Part shown: piece after piece, positions 11,901-23,599 of the stretch
Layout: each line of letters starts with the position of its first letter
How positions within the stretch are numbered: the first letter of the stretch is position 1
Source of the DNA: Taudactylus pleione
Taxonomy: Eukaryota; Chordata; Amphibia; Anura; Myobatrachidae
Reading direction: 5' to 3'
DNA: 64,000 bases
Assembly (NCBI GenBank): GCA_031769625.1
Contig: JAUIMM010000016.1
Span: 14,857,001 to 14,921,000 of the forward strand
Made by a program: the position numbers and the translations under genes
The notes under the pieces: generated by a model
The model's input: the letters and a program-made list of their open reading frames with translations, nothing else
Told to the model about the DNA's origin: nothing
Databases searched by the model: none

Positions 11901-13412
11901 CACAGCTTAGCCAGCATTATGACTCTACAATGAGAGTCCTCGGTTCCACCTATTTGCAGGAAGTTCACCTGCGTACAATGCAAAAAGCATATATCTCCCC
12001 AGCCCAGTATGCCTAATATAATCCATTACAGTCAGTGGAAAGTCCCAAATTCCGCATTGCCTCAGCCTCCTTTTAGCACTGTGTCTGGGATTGTGGGCAG
12101 ATCAGGCAGTTCTGGAACAAAGTTATAGGGCCATATTCAATATGGGTGCTGGACTTTTCGCTCCACATCGGAGGTTAGAGTGGGGATAAAGTATCGGGCG
12201 CGTCCCACTTATCCCCGTATTCAATTTAAAATGAGCAAAAACGGGACCCAATGAAATTGGATCTGCGAAAATAAAACGGGAATTTTCGGGAAATGTGCCT
12301 GGGACCTCCCTAAAGATGTCCAGACATGGGGGATCACTATGGGTACCCCCATTTTTGCCTGCTGAAGGAAGTCAGGGTTTGTAATAGCCGCAGTAGAGGC
12401 ATATTTGCGGCTATGAAGAAGTGGTGAAGAATAGCACTTAGATTTTTTTGGGAGAAAAAATAAATATTCCTATCAAATTTGGGGTACATGAAAATGGGGG
12501 TAAGCATATTTTTAAGTCCCTAAAGTTATATTTTAAAATTCTGCAAAAATGCACCCGCCGCTTGTCCCCGCACGAAGAAAACACCTGCTGCATATAAGGG
12601 AACCCCTCTGGATTAAATGTAGCAATTTAAGAAGTGGTTTTTCTTTATTTTTTTTTTAAAATGTAAAATATTTTTTTGGGGTGTCCCAATTTTTTTTTCA
12701 AACTTTTTCTAACACATATCGTTTTTATGGGCCATTCCCAGGGGTGCAGGCTATTATTTTAAAGCCTGCAGCCCTAAACCCCAATTCTGCACTTTTTTTC
12801 GCCATGTAAAACATGGTGAAAACTTATCCCCGTTTTTTTTCAAAGACTTTTCGCTCCGGCGAAAAGTCTATGAAATAGAATACGGGGATAATTGAAACAT
12901 GCAAAAATGACGTCATCATCATTAATTTATCGCCGATAACGGCCTTTTCGCTTCAAATTGAATATGGCCCATAATTCTTTATTAATGGTTTGTTGTTGAC
13001 CAGAATCACTCCTAATCCCCTGGCATGTTTATGTGCAAATTTCTCAGAATGGAACCTGTGGCCCTCACGTAAATCAGTTATCCCCTTTCTAAATATGTTA
13101 GTCACGGTATCTAAGAAAATAATCCTAACCCATTGGATTTCTAAATCATCCCCCTCACTCACAGAAGTTCATAGGAAATTGATACAATTATTATATTTTG
13201 ACAGGAAGTCTGCGCAGACCAATATAGAATCTGGTGTTATAAATTTTTATAAAAAATGGGGCCTTTACATTGCGAAACCAACATACACAATCCCAGGCAT
13301 TAAAGTGTTTGAACAAACTGAATGGTTTTTCCATAGGCAATTCTCGGCAGAATACTTAAAATCTTACTTTTCAATATCAGACATTTTTGCAGATGTATTT
13401 TTCTCTTCTTAG
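8945..13412 (+). pseudogene. L1 ORF2 (endonuclease / reverse transcriptase), decayed
   Basis: The ORF2 product nicks target DNA and reverse transcribes L1 RNA. The endonuclease part shows VFLQETHLLP (about 9040-9070) and the distal RIDYILVS...SISDHVLVF (about 9540-9640). The reverse transcriptase part follows with LLGDKTPGPGGLGSDFYK (about 10300-10370), the YCPISLLNLDYKLLTKY block, a DAEKPFDLVEWDH block with the first catalytic Asp (about 10717-10755), GTRQGCPLS (about 10885-10910), and LFADVTF (about 11010-11030) where relatives have FADD. Post-RT sequence (GGMGVPDYALYSLS) is at about 11340-11380. The C-terminal domain resumes after the 12128-12970 insertion and ends at a TAG at 13410-13412. 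Many stops and frameshifts are present. Confidence 0.85.
12128..12970. mobile_element. Harbinger-like MITE, 843 bp, TIR GGGCCATATTCAAT
   Basis: Ends read GGGCCATATTCAAT and ATTGAATATGGCCC, a perfect 14-bp inverted pair. The flanking trinucleotide ATA occurs on both sides (12125-12127, 12971-12973), consistent with the 3-bp TSD of PIF/Harbinger elements. It splits the C-terminal part of L1 ORF2. No transposase frame is present. The end of another copy, or of a related family, is seen at 61800-61817. Confidence 0.8.
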
Positions 13413-13765
13413 GCCTATGTGGGCCTGGCTCATTTCCCTTCTCTGTCCTCATGTGTTTTTCCTTCCACTTCTTTTCCCATTTTCTTCCTCCCCCACAATT
13501 TTTGTTGTTCTTTATAAACACATATTATTTAGTTGTATAGTTGATATTGTTGATATCGATGTTTTCTTTATAAATTGTTTTCAACGTACATTTTTTGGGT
13601 TACAATAGTAGCTCACACATATTGTTGTTTTTCTTTAATGTAACCTGGTATTGCCACTACTCTTGGAATATCATATACTTATACATTTTGTACTACATTC
13701 TTTGAATGTATATCAATATGTCTTATAGTCGAATTGTACTATTCTTGATTGAACTTTTGAAAACC

Positions 13766-13790
13766 AATAAAATAGATTTTAAAAAAAAGG
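13766..13790 (+). terminator. L1 polyadenylation signal and poly(A) tail
   Basis: AATAAA followed 10 bases later by an eight-A run marks the 3' end of the L1 copy, downstream of the ORF2 stop and about 350 bp of 3' UTR. Confidence 0.7.
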
Positions 13791-15279
13791 ACTTTTCACA
13801 GCTTTTCTGTCCTAAAATGTTGCCTGCAGACCATAAGAAGGTACAGTGATAAACACAATCAAGATATGGAGCATCTTAACAATGCAATAACATAATAAGT
13901 GAATATATTTCATTATTTCAAACAATACATATGTACATACATTTAGGTAGCAGAGTAGAAGTTAAAAAAATAACATTTATAAAAATTGCCTTCATGTTTT
14001 GTGCTATAACATTATAGTTGTAGGTCAGAGAAATTACAAAACTTTAATAAAGTTTAGTATAATAATGTAATATATGAATACATTTTAAAACAATAATGAC
14101 ACAAAAAAATGAAAATGAAACCTACTCACATGAGGCTACTCCTTTTATAAATAACAGCAATCTATACTGACTTCTAATTCTGTAGCTGTAAAACTAGTTA
14201 CACTTGGTCTGGTCACGATACTCAGTTCTAGACCTTGGCTACACACATGGGAATGTGGCTGCTTGCACAGGCTGGTAGACGATATCTGCTGACTGAATAT
14301 ACAGTATGGGCATGCTCAATTACAATCAGAATGATTACAATTGGATCATTAATGGCCAGTTTAATTTGGGACTTGATTTGAGAATATCCAGACAATTGCC
14401 TAATGTAACTGGTGATTATGTATTGTGTGGTCAGCATAATAGTATGAAGCATAGGGGGATGGTATTCCTCATAATACACATATTACCAATTTACCGTATA
14501 TAGTTAATACATCATAACATCTTTTTATATACATATTATTAAGAGGGCTTAAATACTTTTGCATATATAAATACTGTAGTGTACATTGTATTTTTACTAT
14601 GTAAGAAGATAATATCTATTTGCCTATACTAGGGCTCATATAGAGTTGGACACAAACACAATTAGCTTTTTTTCATACCCCTGCCTATTGCTATTTTTTC
14701 CCCCTGTGCATGTGCACTAAAGATTCGTACATATCCTTACCCATGATGCCTGAGATGCATTTTGCCCTTACTGAGATGCATTTTGCCCTTACTGAGATGC
14801 ATTTTGCCCTTTGCGCTAAGGACAACGAAACAGATGTTAAAGGCGGTGTGTAAGCATACCCAAAGTACAATAGGGTAGTGTATGTGCAATAAACAGACCA
14901 GATGATTTGTGGATGCTCAACCCCTCGTGCAATATATGACCTGATGATGATGATGGCCTCTTCGGATTGGTCAAGTGCATCTGCATGCTTCCCATTTATA
15001 CTAATACTATTGTAATGTTAGTGCTGTGATTCACATTTTTGCAGTGATATTATCAATCGAGGAAGGCGACAGTTGTGTGAATGTATTTGTACTTAATTCA
15101 TTCTTTTATTTTGTCTTTGCATCTTGCTTTAATTTCTTTCTACATGGTAAATGTAACTTTATTATATTATTAATAACATTGTCCAGGTATATTGTGCACA
15201 AATTGTGTACTGCATTTTTACAAATTACTTGTACCACTGTGATTCCACATCTCCAAGCAACAAATGTGTAGGTACGAGT
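13791..15279. other. AT-rich non-coding DNA
   Basis: No gene or complete mobile element is visible except the short 21-bp tandem repeat listed separately. Confidence 0.5.
14749..14811. repeat. 21-bp tandem repeat, three copies
   Basis: Three consecutive copies of ACTGAGATGCATTTTGCCCTT, with one base different at the start of the first copy. Confidence 0.95.
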
Positions 15280-15645
15280 TGGGTATAAAATCCTGGCTGT
15301 CGAGATGCCGCTGGTCAGAATTCCGACAGCGGCTTCCCGACATCCATAGGAACGCATGGTAAGTATTTTCCCTACCCCTACCCTAACCCACCCTCCTCGG
15401 TGCCTAACGCTAACCTCCTCCCTAGTGCCTAAGCCTAATCTCCCCCTCCCCACACCCTAAACCTAACATCCCCTCCCTGGTACCTAAACCTAACCTCCCT
15501 CTCCCTGCACCCTAATCCTAACAATCCCTCCCTGGTGCCTAACCCTCCTCCTAGTGCCTAACCCTTACCTCCCCCTAATACCCCGATACTTACATTCGGG
15601 ATGCCGACAGTCAGGATACTGGTGCCGGGATGCCGACTACATCCC
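15280..15645. mobile_element. MITE with internal CCTAACC minisatellite
   Basis: Imperfect inverted ends (GGGTATAAAATCCTGGCTGTC and, reversed, GGGATGTAGTCGGCATCCCGG) flank a pyrimidine-rich core of CCCTAACCTCC-like units. The flanks GTACGAGT and GTACGTAC suggest an imperfect 8-bp TSD. The same architecture is seen at 28157-28953 and 59390-59722, where the TSDs are clearer. The core resembles degenerate telomeric repeats but is part of the element. Confidence 0.65.
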
Positions 15646-15782
15646 GTACGTACAATACTGTTCTCTCCAGGAGTAAATTAATTACTGAACTGGACCAATC
15701 TCCGGGCATTGCCTTCGTGCTTGGCTCCTTTCTAACCAGCGGGCAACATTCTTTTATAGCGACTGAACTCGTGAATGACATA

Positions 15783-16188
15783 GGGCCTGATCCAGAGGTG
15801 GGCGCAGTAATGATGTTTGCGCAATTGTCCAATGTTTTTGTACTGCACTTGCATACTGATGGCTACCTGTTGTGGACGCGGAACGAATTTGGACTCAGAG
15901 TGACAATTTCAGTGGGCGTTCCTTTCGTGGTGATGGGGGATGGCTAACTAGACGCGGGTCTTTTCTTGCAGTTTCACTGGCACCAATGGTCATTCTGAGC
16001 AACCATTGGGATACTCTAATCTTCAATGGTGCGACTGATGCTTGTCCGATGCTATGTGGATTAGCAATGTAGACGGTGGACATCTCTAAACGAATTCCAT
16101 CGTCTGCAGCATTAGCATAAAGACACAGTTGTGCTGCATAAAAAGACACAGTCATGGCTGCATTAGCGTCCACCTCTGAACCGGGCCC
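15783..16188. mobile_element. MITE of the GGGCCTGATTCAGAG family
   Basis: Ends read GGGCCTGATCCAGAGGTGG and CCACCTCTGAACCGGGCCC. No transposase. The flanking triplets (ATA, ACA) do not match exactly. Short GCATTAGC and GCATAAAGACAC motifs recur in other copies of the family. Confidence 0.75.
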
Positions 16189-17805
16189 ACAGTCCTTGTA
16201 TTGTGGAGACTCTCTCTTCTGTCACTGACCGTAGCCACGTTCGTTCTCTTACCCCCTTTGCTGCTCATGACCAGTCCCCCTCATCATTTGCATGTATACT
16301 AACACTGTGGATGGGAGTGGGACTCTTCATCTGCTGTTGGGATGGCTTTGATCTGTAAAAAGAAATATATAATAATTAATGAAAAGGGTGGGAACAGGGC
16401 CTTTAAGTCCTTCTATCTCCACCACTGTATAAGAGATAAAGAGGGGGGCACCCTTGCCCCTTCTATCAAACTATGTTACCCCATCAATATGTATGCCTGG
16501 TGATGAGAGTGATCATCAGGCACTAAGCCCTGCTCTATAAAAATGATTGGCGTTCAGGGATGGGCGAAGATCTCCCTTCAACCTGGCATCCATAACATGA
16601 GGGGCAACCAGATTTGAAAGAGAGGGGGGACTTTAGGCCATAATTTGGATTTACATTAGGGTTTATACTCATGGTGCTTTTATATCTGCCAACAGTATGT
16701 TTCCATTCACTCAGAAAGTAAGCACCATGTAAGTCAGTGGTGGATAACATGGTACACTTTAAGGGTCACATTTGTGGAACTTATAATTGTGTATTAAAGC
16801 ACTACACTTTAATTATTCTCCCCGACCTTGCCATATATAATACAATACTCCTACATGACCCTCATACACTTACATCTCATTCAGACCTCCTACTATGGTC
16901 ATTTAACCAAGCTGGATGAGCATTGATTGCTAACAGTACTCTGACCCAAATGGACAAGTCTGTCCCTACTGAAAGGCACCCTAAATACAGACAATGAGTC
17001 TGATGCAGAGGGAGTCACAAAATGGGTATAGTGGGCAATAATAATGTATTTACTTACCCATATGCGGAACAATACACATCTCATCAGCAGAATCTGCACC
17101 CGGTGTATGTCAGGCAGGAGTCACATAGACCATGTTTTAACCATTTCTTTTGCTTGTGAGATATACTGTATATTCTATATTAGGCATCCAATGAAACTGA
17201 AAAAACCTCTCTTATACAACAAAAACAACTCTCCGTACTGTGTATAAGTTTCTTTTTACTATAACACACAAACAAAAGCATAATACATGCCCGAGCAACA
17301 CAGAAAGCACCGATCATAAGTGGTTCACTGGAGCTGGCGGACATCATTATCATCAATGCATTTGCATCTGCCCTGACCATCTGCACTTACTCGAACACTC
17401 TCCTTACTATACATTCCAATGTTAGAATGCCTCATGTCAATCGCTTCCCACCTCTTCAGGTGCAAGTTGTGTTCGCCTGTTTTCTGGGTTTGTGCAGAGT
17501 AATATTCCACAAGATTTGCTATAAACACTCGTGTAGTGTTCACTGTATCCATATATCCCTCACTATATTTTTCTTTATTAGAATTGACCCTATTTTGGTG
17601 CAAAAAATGGATTAAAAAACAGGTTGATGATGCACTGAATGATAAGCAAAGTAACAACAGTAAGGAATCCTTTTGTTTATGGAAATGCAAAATACCTGAG
17701 TATTTATCATAAATGCAAAATTCAGACTTACTCTACATGCATGCAATGTGGGTATAATTACAGTCAACTTGCTTTTAACCCTGCAATAGCCCATTTATGC
17801 ATTAA
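16189..17805. other. Non-coding DNA, nothing recognised
   Basis: Short frames on both strands overlap one another and lack motifs, codon bias or splice context. No repeat with defined ends was found. Confidence 0.5.
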
Positions 17806-18393
17806 GGACCTGATTCAGAGCCTCTCGCTAGATGCGATTGCTCGCATCCAGCGTATGCAAATTTTTCAAAGTGACGACATGAGAAGCGATCGCTCGCCAA
17901 GGTATAAGCACACCCACTTTGGCTGTGCGAGCGATCGCTCTGTGTATGCAGACACCCATAAGCATATGTTGAGACGCCCACTAGCGCATGTCATCTCCAG
18001 GAAGTGTACATTGATCATCATCGGTAGCGAACGCAGCGCTTGTGGCTGCCTTACCCTGCTGCAAGCACTGCGAGGACATCAGTGTAAAAAACAGGCATGT
18101 GACGTGTACTATTACGCTGCCTGTTAATTATGCATGCCTTAAAAACGGCGTTGAAACACCGAGGCACGCCTGTGTTCGCACCTCCGCACCCCCGTTATTA
18201 GTGTCCTGCCCCTGTTACCACCCACAAATGGCCTCTCCTGTCACCCATTTCACTGGGCTGTCTTTGCTGGGAGAGCGAGCGGGCTGCGACCACACAGAGT
18301 AGTGCTCGCATACGCAGAATGAAGCATGTGCATATGCAACCTTCGGGCCGCTTGCGAGCGCACAGTGCTAGCGAGCGGGTCTGAATGAGGTCC
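17806..18393. mobile_element. Harbinger-like MITE, 588 bp, TSD TAA
   Basis: Inverted ends GGACCTGATTCAGAG and, in the right end, CTGAATGAGGTCC are flanked by TAA on both sides (17803-17805, 18394-18396). The interior is rich in GCGATCGC and GCGAGC motifs, which makes it much more CpG-rich than its surroundings. It belongs to the family of 40177-40775, 43350-43948 and 46047-46599. Confidence 0.85.
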
Positions 18394-18484
18394 TAAGTTT
18401 CACCACCCCAGTGTTATCTCGGTTTGTTATAAAAGATCTACAAGAAAAAGATAGACAAGGTCTAAATAGGCAACAGATGTTAGG

Positions 18485-19150
18485 CAGGCTATAAGTCGAC
18501 AGGGACAAAAGGTCGACACATAAAAGGTTAACATGGATGAAGGTCGACAGGTACAAAAGGCCGACATGGCCAAAATGTTAATGCAAAATATGGTAGACAC
18601 AAAAATGGTTGACTTTTTTTATTTTCTAACCCTAATCTTCACCCTAACTCCCCCCTTGGTGCCTAACCTTACCTTCCCTTCTGGTGCTTAACCTTAACAG
18701 TCGGGGTAAGTGCTTAACCCTAACCATCCCTCCTGGTGCCTAACCTTAATGGTGCATAGTTACATGCAGATGGAATGGTCGTCAACGACAACAATATCGA
18801 TATCGATCATCCAGCACACCACCAACCCACCAACAATGGCTAGCGACCCACGATCAACGATTGCGGGTCCCTATAGTAACCTGGTCGATATCGACCAGGT
18901 TGGCCTGCATGCACGGTCGATGGATGATATCTTTATCGTCCATACGTGCCCACGCATCGCAGGTTGTTGGTGGGTTGGAGGCACCGAAAAATGCACGACA
19001 TGAACGATAACGATATGATCGATATCGTTATCGTTCATATCGTACATTTTAATAGTACCTTGTGTACGCACCTTAACTCTCCAGTAAGTGCCTATTCCTA
19101 ACTGTCTACCTATTGCCTGTCTAACATCTGATGTCTATCTTGACATTGTA
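18485..19150. mobile_element. CCTAACC/GTCGAC-type MITE, host of a nested MITE
   Basis: The left part is a run of imperfect AGGTCGACA-type units (18495-18610), followed by CCTAACC units. After a nested insertion (18750-19072), the CCTAACTC-like tail and TGTCTA...GTAGACC motifs continue to about 19150. Exact ends and TSD were not determined. The interior type is shared with 28157-28953. Confidence 0.5.
18750..19072. mobile_element. TTAA-flanked palindromic MITE, 323 bp
   Basis: TTAA occurs directly on both sides (18746-18749, 19073-19076). The ends GGTGCATAGTTAC and, reversed, GGTGCGTACACAAGG are imperfect inverts. The interior is dominated by ATCGATATCG-type palindromes. The TTAA duplication points to the piggyBac or Kolobok superfamilies, but no transposase is present to decide. 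Confidence 0.7.
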
Positions 19151-19342
19151 GACCTTTTTAATGAAGATCTATTGAATGGAACCCGTATTTTCTAGTTCAA
19201 AAATAATTGTTGCTCCCTTGCCAATAGCAGTTCTTATCAGTATGCAAATCATGGGACAATGCTTCACTGTAAAAAGTCTGCACTGAATTTGTTACTGTCA
19301 CCTGGTGCTGGAGATTGTGGGCCTAAATATTCAACTCATCAA

Positions 19343-19607
19343 GGGACCTATTCATTATGTTAATTATCGGGGGCCTAGTGCGGATCTGAAGATCAGCTGT
19401 CCCCACGTATCCTTTAGCACTGCCGAGTTTGATTTGGGTTCACGCATGCAAGGCTTTTGGCAGAAGGAGCTGAGCAGTGGCAGATGGTGAAGGTCTCCAC
19501 AGTGAAGCTCCGAAAATTTTCTATTTTAAGTCCCAATACTAGAGTATTGGGACAGCGGGCCAAATCAGGAACACGCTCCTGCATTACCTTTATAATGAAA
19601 GGCCCCC
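19343..19607. mobile_element. MITE, TIR GGGACCTATTCATTAT
   Basis: Left end GGGACCTATTCATTATG and right end CATAATGAATAG-like (TATAATGAAAGGCCCCC) are imperfect inverts. The interior (AGCACTGCCGAGT, GGTAATGCAGGAG in reverse) is shared with the element ending at 61817. No TSD was found. Confidence 0.6.
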
Positions 19608-20804
19608 AGGATTTTCATTTTTGCCTGCTTTTGTAGAAATTAGTGACCATTTTATCGTAAATGATATTCATTAGTAAAGACTAATTCTCACACAATCACA
19701 CCCAGCTAGAACATTGATTTACTTTTGTTGGAAATAAGGTAAGCAAGCCCCAGTTCTGATGCACTCTCAGATTGACGGGCCAGTGTATGTGCCCTCTGTG
19801 CCCTGACGCTTGCTTTTTTACTTGTGCTGAGTAGTATATTATTAAAAGCAGAGAAATATCGGCAACTGCTTTCCCAATGAGCAGTGACATTTTTTTAATC
19901 ACAACATAAATTGCTTTTGCAAGATTAGCATTGGAGATGCTTGAAATGCAAACATCAGATACAAATACGACAAGAACTACATTAAATAAAAGAGGAAAAA
20001 AAAAAAACCTTTTTATTTTTTAAGTTGCAAAGAGCTCGGTGTTTTGGACCCATTTATCCATGAGCAAAATTAAATTACTATCTTCTTGGTAATACCATTA
20101 GAGTTTAAAAAGGAATGTTTGAGCTGGCTACTTATTTTGTTGTACGTATATCAGTGCATTAATCGCTCTTGGCTCTGGACCAGCAGCCTTTTACATGTTT
20201 TATGAAAATAAAACACCATTATCCCGCTCAATTCAGATCATACTCCAAATGTTTTCTTTTAGACAAAGAATTCAATATAACCCAGTTCCTGATAGCTCTG
20301 GTAAGATCTATTTATTGCGGGCTTCTTGGTCTTTAAAGCAAACAGCTAATGCAAAAGCATTTTGATTACCCCTTCTTATTCCTATCATTCACAAACCATC
20401 TTTCCTAATTATATTATTAGAACATTTCCATAACTGGTGGGTAGGGGGGGGATGACTGATTTCTTTTCTCTCTGGCACTTGTGCGAAAGGATATTACATT
20501 CACGTGCATTGCAGATTGCTTATGAAAGATCAAGACAATAATAGCTGATCAGACGATAAAGGATCTCTTTTCTCCTCCCAGACAGGCTGTCTCTGACAGA
20601 AGAATACAGATCATCAAATGTGTCCGCAGGTTGTCAAACACTGTGAGATCCGGGGACACTCTCGAGGCACGCTATGACCAACAAGAACATACTCTGTAGG
20701 GGATTTTTTTTCTTTCCCCAATCATTCACCCTTAGGAAATGATCACTCATTGCACTCTATATTCTACCATTTCAGAAGAAAAGAGCCATTTCACAAAAAA
20801 ATAA

Positions 20805-20848
<44 letters not shown>

Positions 20849-22713
20849 CCTTTTTCTTGGTCCACACCGATTCCATTATCAAACAATAATAAATCATATT
20901 TATGCTCCCAGAAGATTACTACTTACGTTACATACAGTAGTTTGGGAAAAAAAGCTAAAAAAGATGAAAAGTCTGGTGGAAGAAATGCATCTTCACGGCT
21001 GCAGGTTTGAAAATGTAAGACTGAGTCATGATCAGGGGCTGCTACAAAGACAGGATATTCTAAATCTTGCATGGAAACACTATAGTCTGAATTATACAGC
21101 AATAGTATCAGAGTGTGCTCTGAAAATAGAAGTAGCACAGACAGCAAGAACACAACAGAAATGAGGTCGCTTACAAATTGCTGTGATACGACATGGTTAT
21201 TTTATTATTAAATAGAACTATTTGTTACCGTACAAGATATCCCTGGGTTCTAAACTTTGAAGGAAGCATGTGTTTCCAATTAGTATGTTGCACAATACTA
21301 ACCATTCACATCTTTATGATTAATGGGTCTTTGGAGCTTCTAATCAAACTAATATAATATTACCAAAATACAATGCAAAATCGGATAAGGTTCTCAATGT
21401 GTTTCTACTTAATATTTGCACTGGGACAGATGAATAAAATACAGTGTGATTAACCCTTTTGATGTCAAAATAATTTGTTTTTTTTTGTCTTTCCCAGTGG
21501 GTTGGTAAAATCAGTCGCCTTTATTTGGTATGGCTACATAATGAAAAAAAGTCTAAATAGATATATGGATAAACATGATTTGAGTGTAAATATTTGACTA
21601 AAACAAAACAGTTTTTAAAAATGTTTTTTATAAATTCAAAGGGTTTGGAGCTAATTTGGCTTATTTTTGTGAACAATTCTTCTTTCAACCAAATAGTGAT
21701 GGAGTGAGACAAAATTGAGTAGTAATTAATAGTAGTAAAGACAACGTTTGCAAGGTTACTAGTCTAGAGTTGACGCTCTGGGCAAAACTTACAATGGATT
21801 CCTTTTTTAGGGGTTATTCAACTTCTGCAGCTTTTTTAGTACCTTCCTGTTAGGACCAGATTAAGGGCCACATGGGCCTAGGGCTGATATGATCAAGGGC
21901 CTATACTGAGAAGGGGAGGAGCTGTGACCAGTGCTGTGTGGGAGTGGCCAGGGCCATGTGGGCGTGTACACTCCCTACATTATGAGCCCCAAAGTCTACT
22001 TAAATATGTAAAATAAGAAGAATTGCATCATTTTGTGAAAAAATAAAATTTTAATACATATGATTTATAGGCAAGCATGCTGCCAGCTGGGCAGAAGGTC
22101 ATCATCGTGCTGTCATAATGATGGGACTATTTTTTATTAGTGGTAACTGCAGTCGGAATGCTTTATAATGATACATTGCGTGTGTGATAAACAGGTAGAA
22201 TTGACAGTGCTACCAAGTGGAGGAATGCAACAGTCATCTAATAAAAAGCCAGCTGTCATTTCTAGATATGCATTGGCTCACTCATTTGCAGTACTCATAT
22301 GTTATTTTGGAAGCCTTCAGCAGAGCTCTCCACTAGGTGCGGACTGGCTCAGGGGCAAGGAGGCACATGCACTACCAGAAGGATATTATATTAAATATTA
22401 GAGTGCCAGGTTCGACTTCACTATTTATGCCTTCTTTCGGCAGCTATAACCTAGTCTTTATGTCTGGAGAAGAAGGGTTGCTGCTTAGTTTAATGTGGGT
22501 AGAAGTAGTTGTGCAGGGCACTGGTGATGTGGTTAGAGATAGTCACCGATTGGATACACTCTCCTTCCCTCCATATGAATGGAAATGCAGTAGAAGTGTC
22601 TGTAAAGAGCAGCCCCCTAAAGTACTAATTTAAACACCAAAGCAAGGTACAACTCTTTGGAGGCTGGAGAGATTAAAATGTGTGACATAGGGAAAAGGAG
22701 GGGGTAAGATAAT
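19608..22713. other. Mostly unique non-coding DNA
   Basis: Contains an (AT)n microsatellite at about 20807-20848. A possible decayed hAT-type end (AGATTAAGGGCCACATGGGCC) lies at about 21861-21890. The rest is low in repeats. The stretch 20150-20690 is free of recognised repeats and is considered in the findings as a possible conserved non-coding block. No coding exon was supported. Confidence 0.5.
20807..20848. repeat. (AT)n microsatellite
   Basis: About 20 AT dinucleotides in a row with one phase change. Confidence 0.95.
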
Positions 22714-22965
22714 GGGACAAATGTAATAGGATGAGAGTTTAGAAAATGTGAGAGTAACTCTCACACTTTTTAAACTCGGCCAATGTAATAGAGTCCGAGA
22801 ACAGGCAAACTCGCATGTTTTTGAGACTCAAAAAACTCTCACAATTTAAACTCTCATCCAGATGTTTTTTCCCATTTTGAAAATACAACTCGACCAATGT
22901 AATAGTGTGAGAGTTTACTACTAAACTTTCACATTTTCTAAACTTTCGCCCTATTACATTTGGCC
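22714..22965. mobile_element. Palindromic MITE, 252 bp
   Basis: Long imperfect inverted arms: GGGACAAATGTAATAGG and, reversed, GGCCAAATGTAATAGGGCG, followed on both arms by GTTTAGAAAATGTGA. The phrases CCAATGTAATAG and TGAGAGTTT also recur internally. No TSD is certain and no coding capacity is present. Confidence 0.75.
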
Positions 22966-23217
22966 TAAAGAGGCTCAAGCAAAGTGTAAGAGGTTTATTG
23001 TTGTGGGACACAAAGTGTGCAGCCAGAGGATTGTTGGCTGGGCACAGTGAATAAGTAATTGGGGGGTACAATGTTCTACATTGGATTTGTTGGGGGATAC
23101 AATGTGTGACAAGGGAATTATTGGGGCAAAATGTGACAAGTGCCGAACATGGGGCATAAATATGTGACAAATGGAAGGCGGGGAGAGGGGGCCTGGCATT
23201 ATGGCATTATATGTACT

Positions 23218-23334
23218 CAGAGGCATAACTAGGGTCTTTGGCACCAAGGGAAAGATGAAGAACAGCCACATACACACACACAACCAAACTATGTATGTGC
23301 ACTGCAAAAAAATGAGCGTGGTCACATACCGGAA
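23218..23334 (+). mobile_element. Left end of an hAT-like element
   Basis: Starts CAGAGGCATAACTAGGGTCTT and closely matches the reverse of the right end at 2932, including the AAGATGAA motif that follows. No matching right end was found before 26.1 kb, so the element is incomplete or its right end has been lost. Confidence 0.6.
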
Positions 23335-23577
23335 GTGGTGTGGCCACTGAACCCATTTCTCGTCACTGTGGGAACATTCCTTTCCATTCCATATGCATCT
23401 TACCTGTATGATGGTTTCTCACAATGTGGAATCTCTGAAGAAATGTATCCTCCCTGGGAAGATGGCATTTTCAGTCGGAATTCACTATTCATGCACGTCA
23501 CATCATCCGAGAGATGCCTGTTTGTGTAGGAATATTAACAATGTCATCATCATGCAACAGCGGTTCAACCAGACTTG
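23335..23577 (+). repeat. Unclassified dispersed repeat, copy 1
   Basis: Similar over its length to 45770-45964. Shared phrases include CTCTGAAGAAAT, CTCCCTGG, AGATGCCTGTTTG and TAGGAATAT followed by AATGTCATCA. Its ends, TSD and class are not known. Confidence 0.6.
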
Positions 23578-23599
23578 TATCCCCTGTGTAACTTCCTGC

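Larger units (their letters stand above)
5213..13790 (+). mobile_element. L1/Tx1-type LINE, full length but degenerate
   Basis: A single old L1 copy runs from a GATGGCG-type 5' end to a poly(A) tail. It carries ORF1 (coiled coil plus RNA-binding C-terminus) and ORF2 (endonuclease, reverse transcriptase, C-terminal domain). It is broken by three later insertions at 5638-6126, 7269-8880 and 12128-12970. Subtracting these leaves about 5.6 kb, normal for a full L1. An AATAAA signal lies at 13766-13771 just before the A-rich tail. Flanking duplications of the L1 itself were not recognised. Both reading frames contain stops and frameshifts, so the copy is dead. Confidence 0.85.

Noticed and set aside
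15360..15560. Interstitial telomeric repeat
   Set aside because: The CCTAACC units are too degenerate and recur inside TIR-bounded elements with TSDs elsewhere.
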